In this document: piece after piece, positions 9,140 to 17,799 of the stretch
How the letters are laid out: each line of letters starts with the position of its first letter
Position numbering within the stretch: the first letter of the stretch is position 1
NCBI RefSeq assembly: GCF_021278965.1
Contig: NZ_CP065589.1
Span: 4,469,001-4,533,000, forward strand
Direction of reading: 5' to 3'
Length of the DNA: 64,000 bases
From: Chryseobacterium capnotolerans
GTDB taxonomy: Bacteria; Bacteroidota; Bacteroidia; Flavobacteriales; Weeksellaceae
Translations under genes and position numbers: made by a program
The notes under the pieces: model-generated
Told to the model about the DNA's origin: nothing
What the model saw: only the letters and a program-made list of their open reading frames with translations
The model's database searches: none

Positions 9140-10045
9140 ATGACTCCCAAAGTATCTGTTATCGTACCTTGCTACAATCAGGCTCAGTATCTTGATGAAT
9201 GTCTTCAATCTGTTCTTGACCAGACACATCAAAACTGGGAGTGCATTATTGTCAATGACGGATCTACAGATACCACTGAGGAAACAGCTAAAAAATGGAT
9301 TGCAAAAGACCCCCGATTCAGTTATGTTTACAAGGAAAACGGAGGGCTGTCTTCTGCAAGAAATGCGGGACTGGAAAAAGCACAGGGAGATTACATTCAG
9401 TTTTTAGATAGTGATGATATGATTCATCGTGAAAAATTTTCCAAAAGCCTGATTCATCATTCAGAATATCCGTTAATGGTAAGCCAATTTACTATTTACA
9501 GAAATCACACCCATTACCCCGGCTACAACCATGTAGAGCAGGAATACCTTTCTTTTGAAGGTATAGTATTCGGATGGGATTTAAAATTCAGTATCCCTAT
9601 TCACTGTTCCCTGATCTCTAAAGAGCTCCTTAAAGGATTTCTTTTTGACACTTCTTTAACAAGCTGTGAAGACTGGCTGATGTGGATTTATGTCATGAAA
9701 GATTATCCGAAGGTTTTTCTTGTAGATGAACCACTGGCCCATTATCGTAAAGAAGACAATAATAGCAGTATGTCTTCAGACCTTTACAAAATTCTCCACC
9801 AGAGAATCAAAATCTTACCTATATTAAAAAAACTATATGGTGATGATCTTCATGACCGGTTAGCCTATCACATCATTGATGTACGCTCTTCTCAATTTAT
9901 TGAAATGAGATCTGAATTCTATAAGATAACAGGAGGCAGATTGATATCCGGCTATCTGAATTTCAAAAAATATTATTATAAACTTTTTCAAAAAAGAACT
10001 AAAACCGGATTTTGCTCTAAAAGAGGTTCCGTTTCCGTTATATAA
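9140..10045 (+). CDS. Family 2 glycosyltransferase, C-terminal end possibly frameshifted
   Basis: This is a GT-A glycosyltransferase of about 301 residues. The N-terminal VSVIVPCYNQAQYLDECL, the NDGSTD motif (residues 39-44), GGLSSARNAG and the metal-binding DSDD (90-93) are standard for GT2. The last 17 residues (about TKTGFCSKRGSVSVI) look unnatural. If the A-run at 9990-9995 is one base shorter or two longer, the frame continues as KELKPDFALKEVPFPLYK and ends at 10097, overlapping the next gene. The C-terminus is therefore doubtful, although the catalytic domain is intact either way. Donor and acceptor are unknown. Confidence 0.82.
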   Translation: MTPKVSVIVPCYNQAQYLDECLQSVLDQTHQNWECIIVNDGSTDTTEETAKKWIAKDPRFSYVYKENGGLSSARNAGLEKAQGDYIQFLDSDDMIHREKFSKSLIHHSEYPLMVSQFTIYRNHTHYPGYNHVEQEYLSFEGIVFGWDLKFSIPIHCSLISKELLKGFLFDTSLTSCEDWLMWIYVMKDYPKVFLVDEPLAHYRKEDNNSSMSSDLYKILHQRIKILPILKKLYGDDLHDRLAYHIIDVRSSQFIEMRSEFYKITGGRLISGYLNFKKYYYKLFQKRTKTGFCSKRGSVSVI

Positions 10046-10065
10046 AATTTTAATATCTTCAACCG

Positions 10066-10991
10066 ATGAAAATATCCGTGGCCCTCTGTACCTATAACGG
10101 GGAAAAATATATCGCAGAACAGCTGGAAAGTATTCTCAAGCAGGAAAAATCTGTCTACGAAATCATCATCTGTGATGATGGTTCTACCGATGATACATTA
10201 AGGATTATTACTCATTATGAAAATCAGTTTCCGGAGATCATTAAAGTATATCAGAATTCGGAGAACCTAGGTTATATAGGTAATTTTGAAAAAGCGATGA
10301 GCCTTTGTACCGGAGACCTTATTTGTCTTTGTGATCAAGATGACCGATGGTTTACCAATAAAACCGCTGCAATTGCTGAAATTTTTGAAAAGCACCCTCA
10401 TATTGATATTGTATGCCATAACATTAAACTTTTTGGCGAGGCAATTGATCCTTCGGAGCCAATTACCTATTGGGACCTGGATTCAACCCATCCAAATACA
10501 TTAACACAGCCTCAAGATATTATCAAAAGGATCTTATATCAGGGTAATATATTCCCGGGTATGAGTATGGCCATCAGAAATACTTTTTGAAGAAACACCT
10601 TCCTCTGAAAAGAATCAATCCGGTAATCATTCACGATTATGAACTGCTGTTACTGGCTGCAGATAAAGATGCCGTTTGGACGGAAGAACAAATTTTAGGA
10701 GAATACCGCATACATCCCAAGCAAAGTATCGGTTACAAAACATTTTCTCATTTTAAAGCTTCTGAAAAACAAATCATTTCACGAGAAACATTATTTACGA
10801 TATTTAAAAGACATCCTTTTGTAAAAAACACGATTAAAGATCTTAACCTGAATGCTGATCTTGAAAAAGGACATACTTTATATTGCCTTGAACAGTATAA
10901 AAATTATCTCAAAAACATTCCTTTTTTGGAGCGGGTAATCACCAAAATCAAAATGAAATACTATTTTCATATATTTGATTACCTGAAATAA
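10066..10991 (+). pseudogene. Family 2 glycosyltransferase split by a frameshift at 10584-10588
   Basis: One GT2 gene of about 308 residues is split into two frames. The first part (10066-10590) has KISVALCTYNGEKYIAEQL, CDDGSTDDT and the metal site CDQDD, then stops after AIRNTF. The second part reads KKHLPLKRINPVIIHDYELLLLA in the next frame and carries the conserved HDYEL and GEYRIHP segments of the family. Adding one T to the five-T run at 10584-10588 joins them as AIRNTFLKKHLP. The repaired protein would be a normal rhamnosyl/galactosyltransferase-type GT2. Whether the break is a sequencing error or a real lesion cannot be told from the sequence, but many sibling breaks of the same kind favour an error. 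Confidence 0.85.
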
Positions 10992-11057
10992 ATAATTCAT
11001 ATTCTTTTATATGAGATATTGTTCCCCCTATAACACAATTAATGAACCCACTAACAT

Positions 11058-11726
11058 ATGATTATTGGCAACGGTATTATAGCAAACGCTGTAAAACATT
11101 ATGACAGAGAAGATATTATTTTTTTTGCATCTGGAGTTTCAAACTCCCTGGAGACAAGAACATCAGAATTTGAAAGAGAATTTTCTCTTTTAAAAACAGT
11201 CTATGAAAACAACCGGGAAAAGAAACTGATATATTTTTCTACCCTGAGCATTCATGACCAATCCAAACAAAACAGTCCTTATGTTATTCATAAAAAAGAA
11301 ATTGAAGCTTATATAGAAAATAATATTGTCCATTACCTCATCCTGAGAATTGGCAATATTGTAGGAAAAGGCGGAAATCCAAATACACTTTTCAACTTTC
11401 TTAAAACACAGATTGACAATAACAAAGAATTCACCCTGCATCTTAAAGCCAGAAGGCTTCTTTTAGATATTGAAGATATCTGCAGATTTGTAGAATCTCA
11501 TGGCTTACAAGCGGATAATAAAACCATCAATTTTTCCTTTCCATACTATTATGATTTAAAGGAAATCATCAATGCTATTGAAAGAGAAACAAATAAAAAA
11601 GGACTTTATCAAGAGGCTGATGAAGGGGATTTTTACACCGTAGATTTTGATGAAGATATCATGACTTTTTTCTCTGAAAAAAAGCCAGCAGAATATTTAA
11701 AAAACCTAACCAGAAAGTATATTTAA
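11058..11726 (+). CDS. NAD-dependent epimerase/dehydratase-like (SDR) protein
   Basis: This 222-residue protein resembles the extended SDR sugar-modifying family. The N-terminal GNGIIANAV takes the place of the GxxGxxG nucleotide motif; FASGVSNS, LIYFSTLSIHD, the YVIHKKEIE segment (a Tyr-x-x-x-Lys pair) and LRIGNIVGKGGNPNTL follow the expected SDR order. It is shorter than typical epimerases (about 300), so the substrate domain is reduced. It may act as a nucleotide-sugar ketoreductase or epimerase. It ends one base before the following glycosyltransferase start, so both are cotranscribed. The substrate is unknown. Confidence 0.75.
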   Translation: MIIGNGIIANAVKHYDREDIIFFASGVSNSLETRTSEFEREFSLLKTVYENNREKKLIYFSTLSIHDQSKQNSPYVIHKKEIEAYIENNIVHYLILRIGNIVGKGGNPNTLFNFLKTQIDNNKEFTLHLKARRLLLDIEDICRFVESHGLQADNKTINFSFPYYYDLKEIINAIERETNKKGLYQEADEGDFYTVDFDEDIMTFFSEKKPAEYLKNLTRKYI

Positions 11727-11727
11727 A

Positions 11728-12678
11728 ATGGCCAGTATTTATGTTATTATTGTTACTTACAATGCCATGCAATGGGCAGAAAAATGTTTTACAAGCTTAA
11801 GACATTCTTCTATTCCTGTTAAATGCATCACCATAGACAACGGCTCTACTGATGGGACACAGGAATATATAACTACTCATTTTCATGAAGTAGATTTTAT
11901 ACAGTCTGCTGAAAATCTTGGGTTTGGAAAAGCCAATAATTTAGGAATTGAAAAAGCCTATAAAGAAGGTGCTGATTTTTTCTACCTGATGAATCAGGAT
12001 GCCTGGATCTATCCGGATAGCTTTCAACAGATTTTGGATGTGTATAATCATTACCCTGATCATAAGCAGATCGGGATTTTAAGTCCTATGCATCTTGATG
12101 GGAGCGAGAAAAAGTTTGATCTACATTTTGAAGACTATCTTGCCAAAGACCTAAGGAATAACCGGATGCTTTCAGACATCTATTTTGGCGAAAAAAAGAC
12201 ATATTATGAAATTCGCTTTGTAAATGCAGCACACTGGTGTATTCCCAGAGGTATTATTGAAAAAGTAGGCGGTTTTAATCCTTATTTCTTTCATGGGGCC
12301 GAAGATTATGAATACGTTAACCGTATAACCTATTTCGGACTCAAAATACTAGTATGCTCTCAAAGCAAAGTGGTACACGACACAGTACAGTCCTTTTATA
12401 AAGAAGAACCTAAGAATAAAGAGGAGCTGCTACAGAATAAAAGGCTTTCCATGATTATGCAGAGGGAAACAAAATACCTTGATCTTAACTATCCTTATGA
12501 TACTAAAAGAGAGAAAAAAGCTCTATTTTCTTTTGCCCTTAAAATGGGAGCTAAAGGAAATAGGAGTGAGTATAAATTTTATATGGAGCAGTATAAATAT
12601 TTCTCCGAAAAATTTAATGAAATTGAAACAGCCCGAAAAACAGCAATGACCGCTCAACACCCATTCCTGAATATTTAA
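11728..12678 (+). CDS. Family 2 glycosyltransferase (paralogue of the gene at 16816)
   Basis: This 316-residue GT2 enzyme is of the rhamnosyltransferase-like subgroup. Motifs are YVIIVTYNAMQWAEKC, DNGSTDGTQEYI, the LGFGKANNLGIEKA loop, and LMNQDAW as the metal/donor site, followed by FVNAAHWCIPR and GGFNPYFFHGAEDYEYVNR. The gene at 16816 has the same motifs in the same order and a matching C-terminal tail ending FLN plus two residues. The two copies bracket a group containing two duplicated membrane proteins, which suggests an old segmental duplication. Sugar specificity is unknown. Confidence 0.87.
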   Translation: MASIYVIIVTYNAMQWAEKCFTSLRHSSIPVKCITIDNGSTDGTQEYITTHFHEVDFIQSAENLGFGKANNLGIEKAYKEGADFFYLMNQDAWIYPDSFQQILDVYNHYPDHKQIGILSPMHLDGSEKKFDLHFEDYLAKDLRNNRMLSDIYFGEKKTYYEIRFVNAAHWCIPRGIIEKVGGFNPYFFHGAEDYEYVNRITYFGLKILVCSQSKVVHDTVQSFYKEEPKNKEELLQNKRLSMIMQRETKYLDLNYPYDTKREKKALFSFALKMGAKGNRSEYKFYMEQYKYFSEKFNEIETARKTAMTAQHPFLNI

Positions 12679-12683
12679 AAAGA

Positions 12684-13478
12684 ATGAATATGGAGAAACT
12701 CCCTATAAGTATCTGCATTCTTTCCTGGAAAACAGGAAATACCCTGAGAAACACCCTGAAGTCTTACCAGAAGTATGGTCTTTTGGATATGATTGATGAT
12801 ATTGTCATTCTTTTTCAGGAAGTAAGTGAGTCCGATAAAAAGCTGGCTGATCAGTATAAAATCAGATATATAGGATTAAAGGATAATATTGGTATCGGAA
12901 AAGGCATGAAAACACTGGCTGAGAATGCAGTCTGTGAAAATATTCTTTTTCTGGAGCATGACTTCGAGCTCATTGAAAATAAGGAAACTGTATTTTCCCG
13001 TCTCCAAAGCGGATTAAAAATGCTTGACAATGGTTTTGACGTCGTTCGTTACCGCAGCAGAAATACTCCGGGTTATCCTCTTATTTCCATCAGGCATAAA
13101 GGAAATGAGCTAAATTATTATGATGACTGGCATGAGTGTACATCACCTCATCTTCTTGAATCTTTGCATTGGCTGGATCCTGCCAAAGAGTTCCCTGATA
13201 AAATACAAAAACAAGATGAGTACTTTATCACCACCTCACGTTGGGCCAACTGGACCAATAATCCTTATCTTGTCAGAAAAAGATTCTTGCTTGAGACTAT
13301 TATTCCTTTCTCTGGGGAAACAGCTTCATTGGAAAGAAATATTGCGGCCTGGTGGGTAAAACAAAATTTCAGGATTGCACAGGGAGAAGGACTTTTTAAA
13401 CATAATGACCTTACCAAATATCCAAAGAAAACCATTATTCAGAAAATAGCAGGAAGGCTGAAAAATATATTTAAATAA
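12684..13478 (+). CDS. Glycosyltransferase family 2-like protein
   Basis: This 264-residue protein opens with ISICILSWKTGNTLRNTLKSY, a GT2-like Rossmann strand. KDNIGIGKGMKTLAE and the LEHDFELIE segment stand where other GT2 enzymes have the DxD motif. It therefore belongs to a divergent group with EHD instead of DxD. The remainder (DDWHECTSP, WANWTNNPYLVRK, the AAWWVKQNF tail) resembles acceptor-side regions of such proteins. It lies 5 bases after the previous gene and 15 before the next, all on one strand. The assignment as a glycosyltransferase is probable; donor and acceptor are unknown. Confidence 0.68.
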   Translation: MNMEKLPISICILSWKTGNTLRNTLKSYQKYGLLDMIDDIVILFQEVSESDKKLADQYKIRYIGLKDNIGIGKGMKTLAENAVCENILFLEHDFELIENKETVFSRLQSGLKMLDNGFDVVRYRSRNTPGYPLISIRHKGNELNYYDDWHECTSPHLLESLHWLDPAKEFPDKIQKQDEYFITTSRWANWTNNPYLVRKRFLLETIIPFSGETASLERNIAAWWVKQNFRIAQGEGLFKHNDLTKYPKKTIIQKIAGRLKNIFK

Positions 13479-13493
13479 TAACACAACATCAAG

Positions 13494-14456
13494 ATGAAAA
13501 TTCTTTTCCATGAGGATGAACTCAACTACAGAGGAACTTCCATTGCAGTATATGATTACGCAGATTTCAATGAAAGATATCTGGGAAATGAATCTATAAT
13601 TGTATACAATAAAAATTCAAAGACCAATCATCCATTAGGCATTGAAAAGTTTGAAAAAAGATTCCGGGTACATGGCTACTCAGATTTCAATGAGGTGGAC
13701 CAGCTTATCCGGGAGGATAATATAGACCTTTTTTATGCCATCAAAAACGGAAATATCGATGGAATAGATACCAAAGAATGTAAATCTGTAATTCATAGTG
13801 TTTTCAAACATTTTGAACCCCATGGAGATGTGTACGCCTATGTTTCCGAATGGCTAAGCCAGGAAATGACGGGTTCAAAATATCCTTATGTCCCTCACAT
13901 GGTTAATTTCGATATCCAAACCCATGAGGACCTGAGAGCAGAACTCAATATTCCCAAAAAAGCCAAGGTTTTTGGATATTACGGAGGCCATATCAGCTTC
14001 AATATTCTTTTTGCCCAGCAGACGATTGAAAAGATCGCTTCCAAATATAAGGATGTCTATTTTATTTTTATGGGGGTAGATTCTTTCGTTAAAAAGAAAT
14101 GGTGGAAGTCTTCTCCCTCTAATATTATATTTCTGCCTCCCAGTTCAGATATTATCATGAAGCAAAAATTTATCAATACCTGTGATGCTTTGCTTCATGC
14201 CCGCGAAAGAGGAGAAACCTTTGGGATCACAGTTGCTGAATTTGCCATTATGGGAAAACCGGTCATTGCTTTTGCGAATCCTCCGGAGAAAGCACATATT
14301 ACGCATTTAAAGGATCAAGCCTATTATTATAACGACAGTAAAGAGCTGCAAAATATTATTTTGGATACAGAACTTACCTTATCGGCAAAAGAGCTCTATG
14401 AAAAGTTTTTGCCTCATCCGGTAATGGATACTTTTAAAAAAGTTTTTATTGATTAA
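13494..14456 (+). CDS. Glycosyltransferase family 4-like protein
   Basis: This 320-residue protein starts MKILFHEDELNYRGTSIAVYD, as in GT-B acceptor domains. Its donor domain contains KVFGYYGGHISFN, FIFMGVDSF, IIFLPPSSD, and the ARERGETFGITVAEFAIMGKPVIAF segment, which corresponds to the ExFG...E donor-binding loop of GT4 enzymes. The length is short for the family (350-400). It follows the GT2-like gene by 15 bases and precedes the unknown membrane protein pair by 32 bases. The substrate is unknown. Confidence 0.75.
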   Translation: MKILFHEDELNYRGTSIAVYDYADFNERYLGNESIIVYNKNSKTNHPLGIEKFEKRFRVHGYSDFNEVDQLIREDNIDLFYAIKNGNIDGIDTKECKSVIHSVFKHFEPHGDVYAYVSEWLSQEMTGSKYPYVPHMVNFDIQTHEDLRAELNIPKKAKVFGYYGGHISFNILFAQQTIEKIASKYKDVYFIFMGVDSFVKKKWWKSSPSNIIFLPPSSDIIMKQKFINTCDALLHARERGETFGITVAEFAIMGKPVIAFANPPEKAHITHLKDQAYYYNDSKELQNIILDTELTLSAKELYEKFLPHPVMDTFKKVFID

Positions 14457-14488
14457 AAGCATCATCTAAAATCTGATAACAAATAATT

Positions 14489-15613
14489 ATGAAAACAAAA
14501 ATCATCAACTCTTTCATAGGATTGATATTTCTCATTTACTATTGTATCTGTATTTACAACAGTTATCTTCAGCTCGTATTTCATAAAAACGGCTGGTATC
14601 TTGGTGAATGGCTAATCAACTATCAGGATGGCGGATTCAAAAGAAGAGGGCTTTTCGGAAGCATGTTTATTCTTTTCAATGAACTTACGGCTATCAAACT
14701 TGAATTCATTGTATTTGCCTTTGTATCCATAGTATATGCTGTTTTTTTCACTTTATTAATTCAGTTGTTCCTACAGAAGAAAAATACGCTTCTTACAATC
14801 AGTATTCTGCTGCTTCCGGCAGGAATGGGCATGCTTTTGAAGGACCCAACGATTATTGCTAAAAAAGAAATCCTGATTTTCCTTCTGTATCTGCTCTATT
14901 TTCTTTGGCTTGAATCTAAAAAAACAGTAAAAGATATTGCAGTTACATTTTTTATTATTCTCGCGATTCTCAATCATGAAGCCGCATTCTTTTTTATTCC
15001 TTTTGTAAGTTTCACCTACTTTATCAAGGATCATGCTCCTGCGAGTATCAAACTAAAAAAAATAATCTTTTATCATTTAGCTCCTGCCACTGTTGTTATG
15101 CTGCTGCTGTATCAGTTTGGATACAGTATAAGTACTCCAAACTCTATTCAATTTCTGCAGGAACATGGGCTAACGTTAGTCCTTAAAGGTATTTATGGAT
15201 ATGATCCTAATTATAATGTCCTTAACTTCTATAAAGCTCATTCATATGGGTATATCACCTACCTCATCAGTTTATTTCTTGCCTCTGCAACATTTTATAT
15301 CTATTGCAGATCAAACAAAATAAGTATTAATAATAAGTTCCTGGTTATACAGGCTGTTTTCCTTATTCCTTTATTCTATATGGCTTATGATTGGGGGAGA
15401 TGGATCAATATTTTCTTTACTTTATTAACCATCTTTATCGCTGGTGAACAGCAAATGGCCAGTTCATTGAAAAAAGATATTACAGCTATTGTATTGATTG
15501 TATTTAACTCATTGTGGAGAATGCTCCTTTTTACAGCCGGATTTCTTACCATTCCTGCCGTAGATTCCATTATAAAAAAACTGTATTATTTTATTTATTT
15601 TAAACTGTCTTAA
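14489..15613 (+). CDS. Polytopic membrane protein of unknown function, copy 1 of a tandem pair
   Basis: This 374-residue integral membrane protein has roughly nine to eleven hydrophobic segments. I do not recognise a named family. Recurrent motifs shared with the next gene are NYQDGGFKRRGLFG (about residues 45-58), KDPxIxxxKE, HEAAFF, DPNYNVLNFYKAHSYGY in the long central loop, and DWGRWINIFF before the last segments. Charged and aromatic loop motifs between membrane spans resemble the style of lipid-linked glycan enzymes (polymerase, ligase or GT-C transferase). By position, inside a glycosyltransferase operon, a GT-C or Wzy-like role is an inference only. It is not a Wzx flippase by sequence. 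Confidence 0.72.
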   Translation: MKTKIINSFIGLIFLIYYCICIYNSYLQLVFHKNGWYLGEWLINYQDGGFKRRGLFGSMFILFNELTAIKLEFIVFAFVSIVYAVFFTLLIQLFLQKKNTLLTISILLLPAGMGMLLKDPTIIAKKEILIFLLYLLYFLWLESKKTVKDIAVTFFIILAILNHEAAFFFIPFVSFTYFIKDHAPASIKLKKIIFYHLAPATVVMLLLYQFGYSISTPNSIQFLQEHGLTLVLKGIYGYDPNYNVLNFYKAHSYGYITYLISLFLASATFYIYCRSNKISINNKFLVIQAVFLIPLFYMAYDWGRWINIFFTLLTIFIAGEQQMASSLKKDITAIVLIVFNSLWRMLLFTAGFLTIPAVDSIIKKLYYFIYFKLS

Positions 15614-15641
15614 AATAAATAGACTCAACTTTGTTTAGATC

Positions 15642-16781
15642 ATGAACATGAAAACAAAAATAATTAATTATATAATAGGCTTACTATTTGCCATTTACTA
15701 CTACGTAAGTATTACAACCTCTTACACCCTCATCGTCGTTAAAAAAGGAGGCTGGTGTTTTGGAGACTGGATCATCAATTACCAGGATGGAGGGTTCAAA
15801 AGAAGAGGCCTTTTCGGAACTCTATTTATGGGGATTAATGAGCTTACTCATATTAATCTTGAATACATTGTATTTGCATTTGTAGCTTTATTGTATACTG
15901 GAATTTTTTATCTTTTGTTCAGGCTCTTCTGGAATGAAAAGAACAATCTTCTGGTCATCACATTAATTTTGCTTCCTGTAGGCTTCGGGATGATGATAAA
16001 AGATCCTAATATCGCTACCAGAAAGGAAATGCTGTTCTTTTTCCTGTATCTGCTTTACATTTTATGTCTTCGTTCAAAAGTTACTATTAAAGATTTTACA
16101 ATTACCATCTTTATCACTATTGCGCTTTTAACGCATGAGGCTGCTTATTTCTATTTGCCATTTGTTGGGATGGCTTATTTTATGAAAAATGAAGGTTCAT
16201 CATTGGATAAGCTCAAAAAAATACTACTCTATCAGTTTCTGCCTGCAACTGTTCTCATGATCATCCTTTATAAGTTTGGGATTGGTTTAAAGACAGAAAA
16301 CACAATATATTTCTTTAAGGAGCACGGTTTAATTCTTGAAGAAATGGGAATTTTTGATTATGATCCCAACTATGATGTTCTTGGGTATTACCAATCCCAT
16401 TCTTATGACTATCAAACTTATGGAATAAGTATATTGCTGGGCGCAATAACAGTTTATCTCTACTGTAAATTCAATAAAATTAAAATCAATACCCTGTTCC
16501 TGATCATACAGATTCTATTTTTAATTCCATTGTTCTATCTGGCCGTGGACTGGGGACGATGGGTGAACATTTTCTTTTCACTTTTAACCATATTTCTTGC
16601 TTCTGAACAAAGAACTATTCTAAGCAAGAAGCAGGAAATCATTGCGGTCATATTAATTTTATTTAATCTTACATGGAGAATGATGCTGATGACCCAGGGA
16701 TTCTTAACTTTCCCTCAATTTGATGACCTTCTTAAGCAGATATACTATTTTTTGTACTTTAGAATCACTAATTTGCTATAA
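15642..16781 (+). CDS. Polytopic membrane protein of unknown function, copy 2 of a tandem pair
   Basis: This 379-residue paralogue of the gene just upstream has the same start (MNMKTKIINYIIGLLFAIYYY), the same NYQDGGFKRRGLFG loop and the same DWGRWVNIFF near the end. KDPNIATRKE, THEAAYF and DPNYDVLGYYQSHSYDY are also kept. About half of the residues are identical by eye along the whole length. Motif conservation with diverged membrane segments implies that both copies are under functional constraint and may act on different substrates. The start could be ATG 15642 or the second ATG at 15648. It precedes a GT2 gene that also has a paralogue in the cluster (11728). Confidence 0.72.
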   Translation: MNMKTKIINYIIGLLFAIYYYVSITTSYTLIVVKKGGWCFGDWIINYQDGGFKRRGLFGTLFMGINELTHINLEYIVFAFVALLYTGIFYLLFRLFWNEKNNLLVITLILLPVGFGMMIKDPNIATRKEMLFFFLYLLYILCLRSKVTIKDFTITIFITIALLTHEAAYFYLPFVGMAYFMKNEGSSLDKLKKILLYQFLPATVLMIILYKFGIGLKTENTIYFFKEHGLILEEMGIFDYDPNYDVLGYYQSHSYDYQTYGISILLGAITVYLYCKFNKIKINTLFLIIQILFLIPLFYLAVDWGRWVNIFFSLLTIFLASEQRTILSKKQEIIAVILILFNLTWRMMLMTQGFLTFPQFDDLLKQIYYFLYFRITNLL

Positions 16782-16815
16782 GATCATGGATTATTAATCA
16801 ATCCTGAATAAAAAC

Positions 16816-17752
16816 ATGACAATAAAAATGCCTCAGATTCATATTATCATTGTTACCTACAACGCCATGAAATGGGCAGAAAGATGCTTTAAGAGCCTAA
16901 GAAAATCATCTGTTCCTGTAAAGTGTATTGTAATAGACAACGGATCTACGGATGGAACTCAGGAATACATCAAAACGAACTTTCCTGAAGTAGATTTCAC
17001 CCAATCCGAATCTAATCTTGGATTCGGAAAGGCTAATAATATAGGCATTGAAAAGGCATATAAAGATGGTGCTGATTTCTTTTATCTGATGAATCAGGAT
17101 GCATGGCTTTATGAAAACAGTATGGAAAAAATGCTGGAAGTATATAACAGCCATCCTAATAAGAATGAAATTGGTATCATAAGCCCTATTCATGTAGATG
17201 GTTCAGAAAAATACCTCGATATTTTCCTGGATCAGTATATTGCTAAGAATTACGAAAAAACAAGAATGATTTCGGATCTGTATTTTCAGACCCTGAAACC
17301 TTATTATGAGATTCATTTTGTGAATGCCGCTCACTGGCTGCTTCCAAAGAAAACCATAGAAACCATAGGAGGATTTAATCCTTATTTTTTCCATTATGGT
17401 GAAGATGATGAATATGTTAACAGAGTTCATTTTCATCAAAAGAAAGTTTTGCTGGTTCCGGGAAGTAAAGTAGTTCATGATGGTGTACAGCTTCTCCATA
17501 AAATAGACTTCACCAAATACGAAGATGTTCGTATCGAGATCAACACCCTGAACCCGAGTCTACCCAATGCGCTGCGATCAGAAAAGAAATCGCTGAAAAA
17601 AAGTATGTTTAAAAAACTTTATAACTGGAGATTTCAACAAGTATAAAGAACTGTCTCAGAAATATCAAAAAATTGCAAGAGATAGTGAAAAATTAACTGT
17701 TTTACGAAGTCAATTGATTCAACCAGGCCCTACTTTTCTGAATCTATCGTAA
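16816..17752 (+). CDS. Family 2 glycosyltransferase (paralogue of 11728), C-terminus frameshifted
   Basis: This is a GT2 enzyme with IHIIIVTYNAMKWAERC, DNGSTDGTQEYI, LGFGKANNIGIEKA, LMNQDAW and FVNAAHWLLPK, very close to the gene at 11728. The direct frame stops at 17646 after RFQQV. The tail of the paralogue reappears in another frame up to 17752 (KYKELSQKYQKIARD ... PTFLNLS, matching QYKYFSEKFNEIETA ... HPFLNI). The frame change lies at the A-run 17596-17602 or 17611-17616 and needs one base less or two more. With this repair the protein has about 311 residues. The catalytic part is intact regardless. Confidence 0.85.
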
Positions 17753-17799
17753 ATTAGCTGTACAAAAAAGTAAAGATTAATGATGAAAAATAATATATT

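Noticed and set aside
10587..10991. Second half of the GT2 gene as an independent 134-residue gene
   Set aside because: It continues the previous frame after one added T and carries only the C-terminal part of the GT2 fold.
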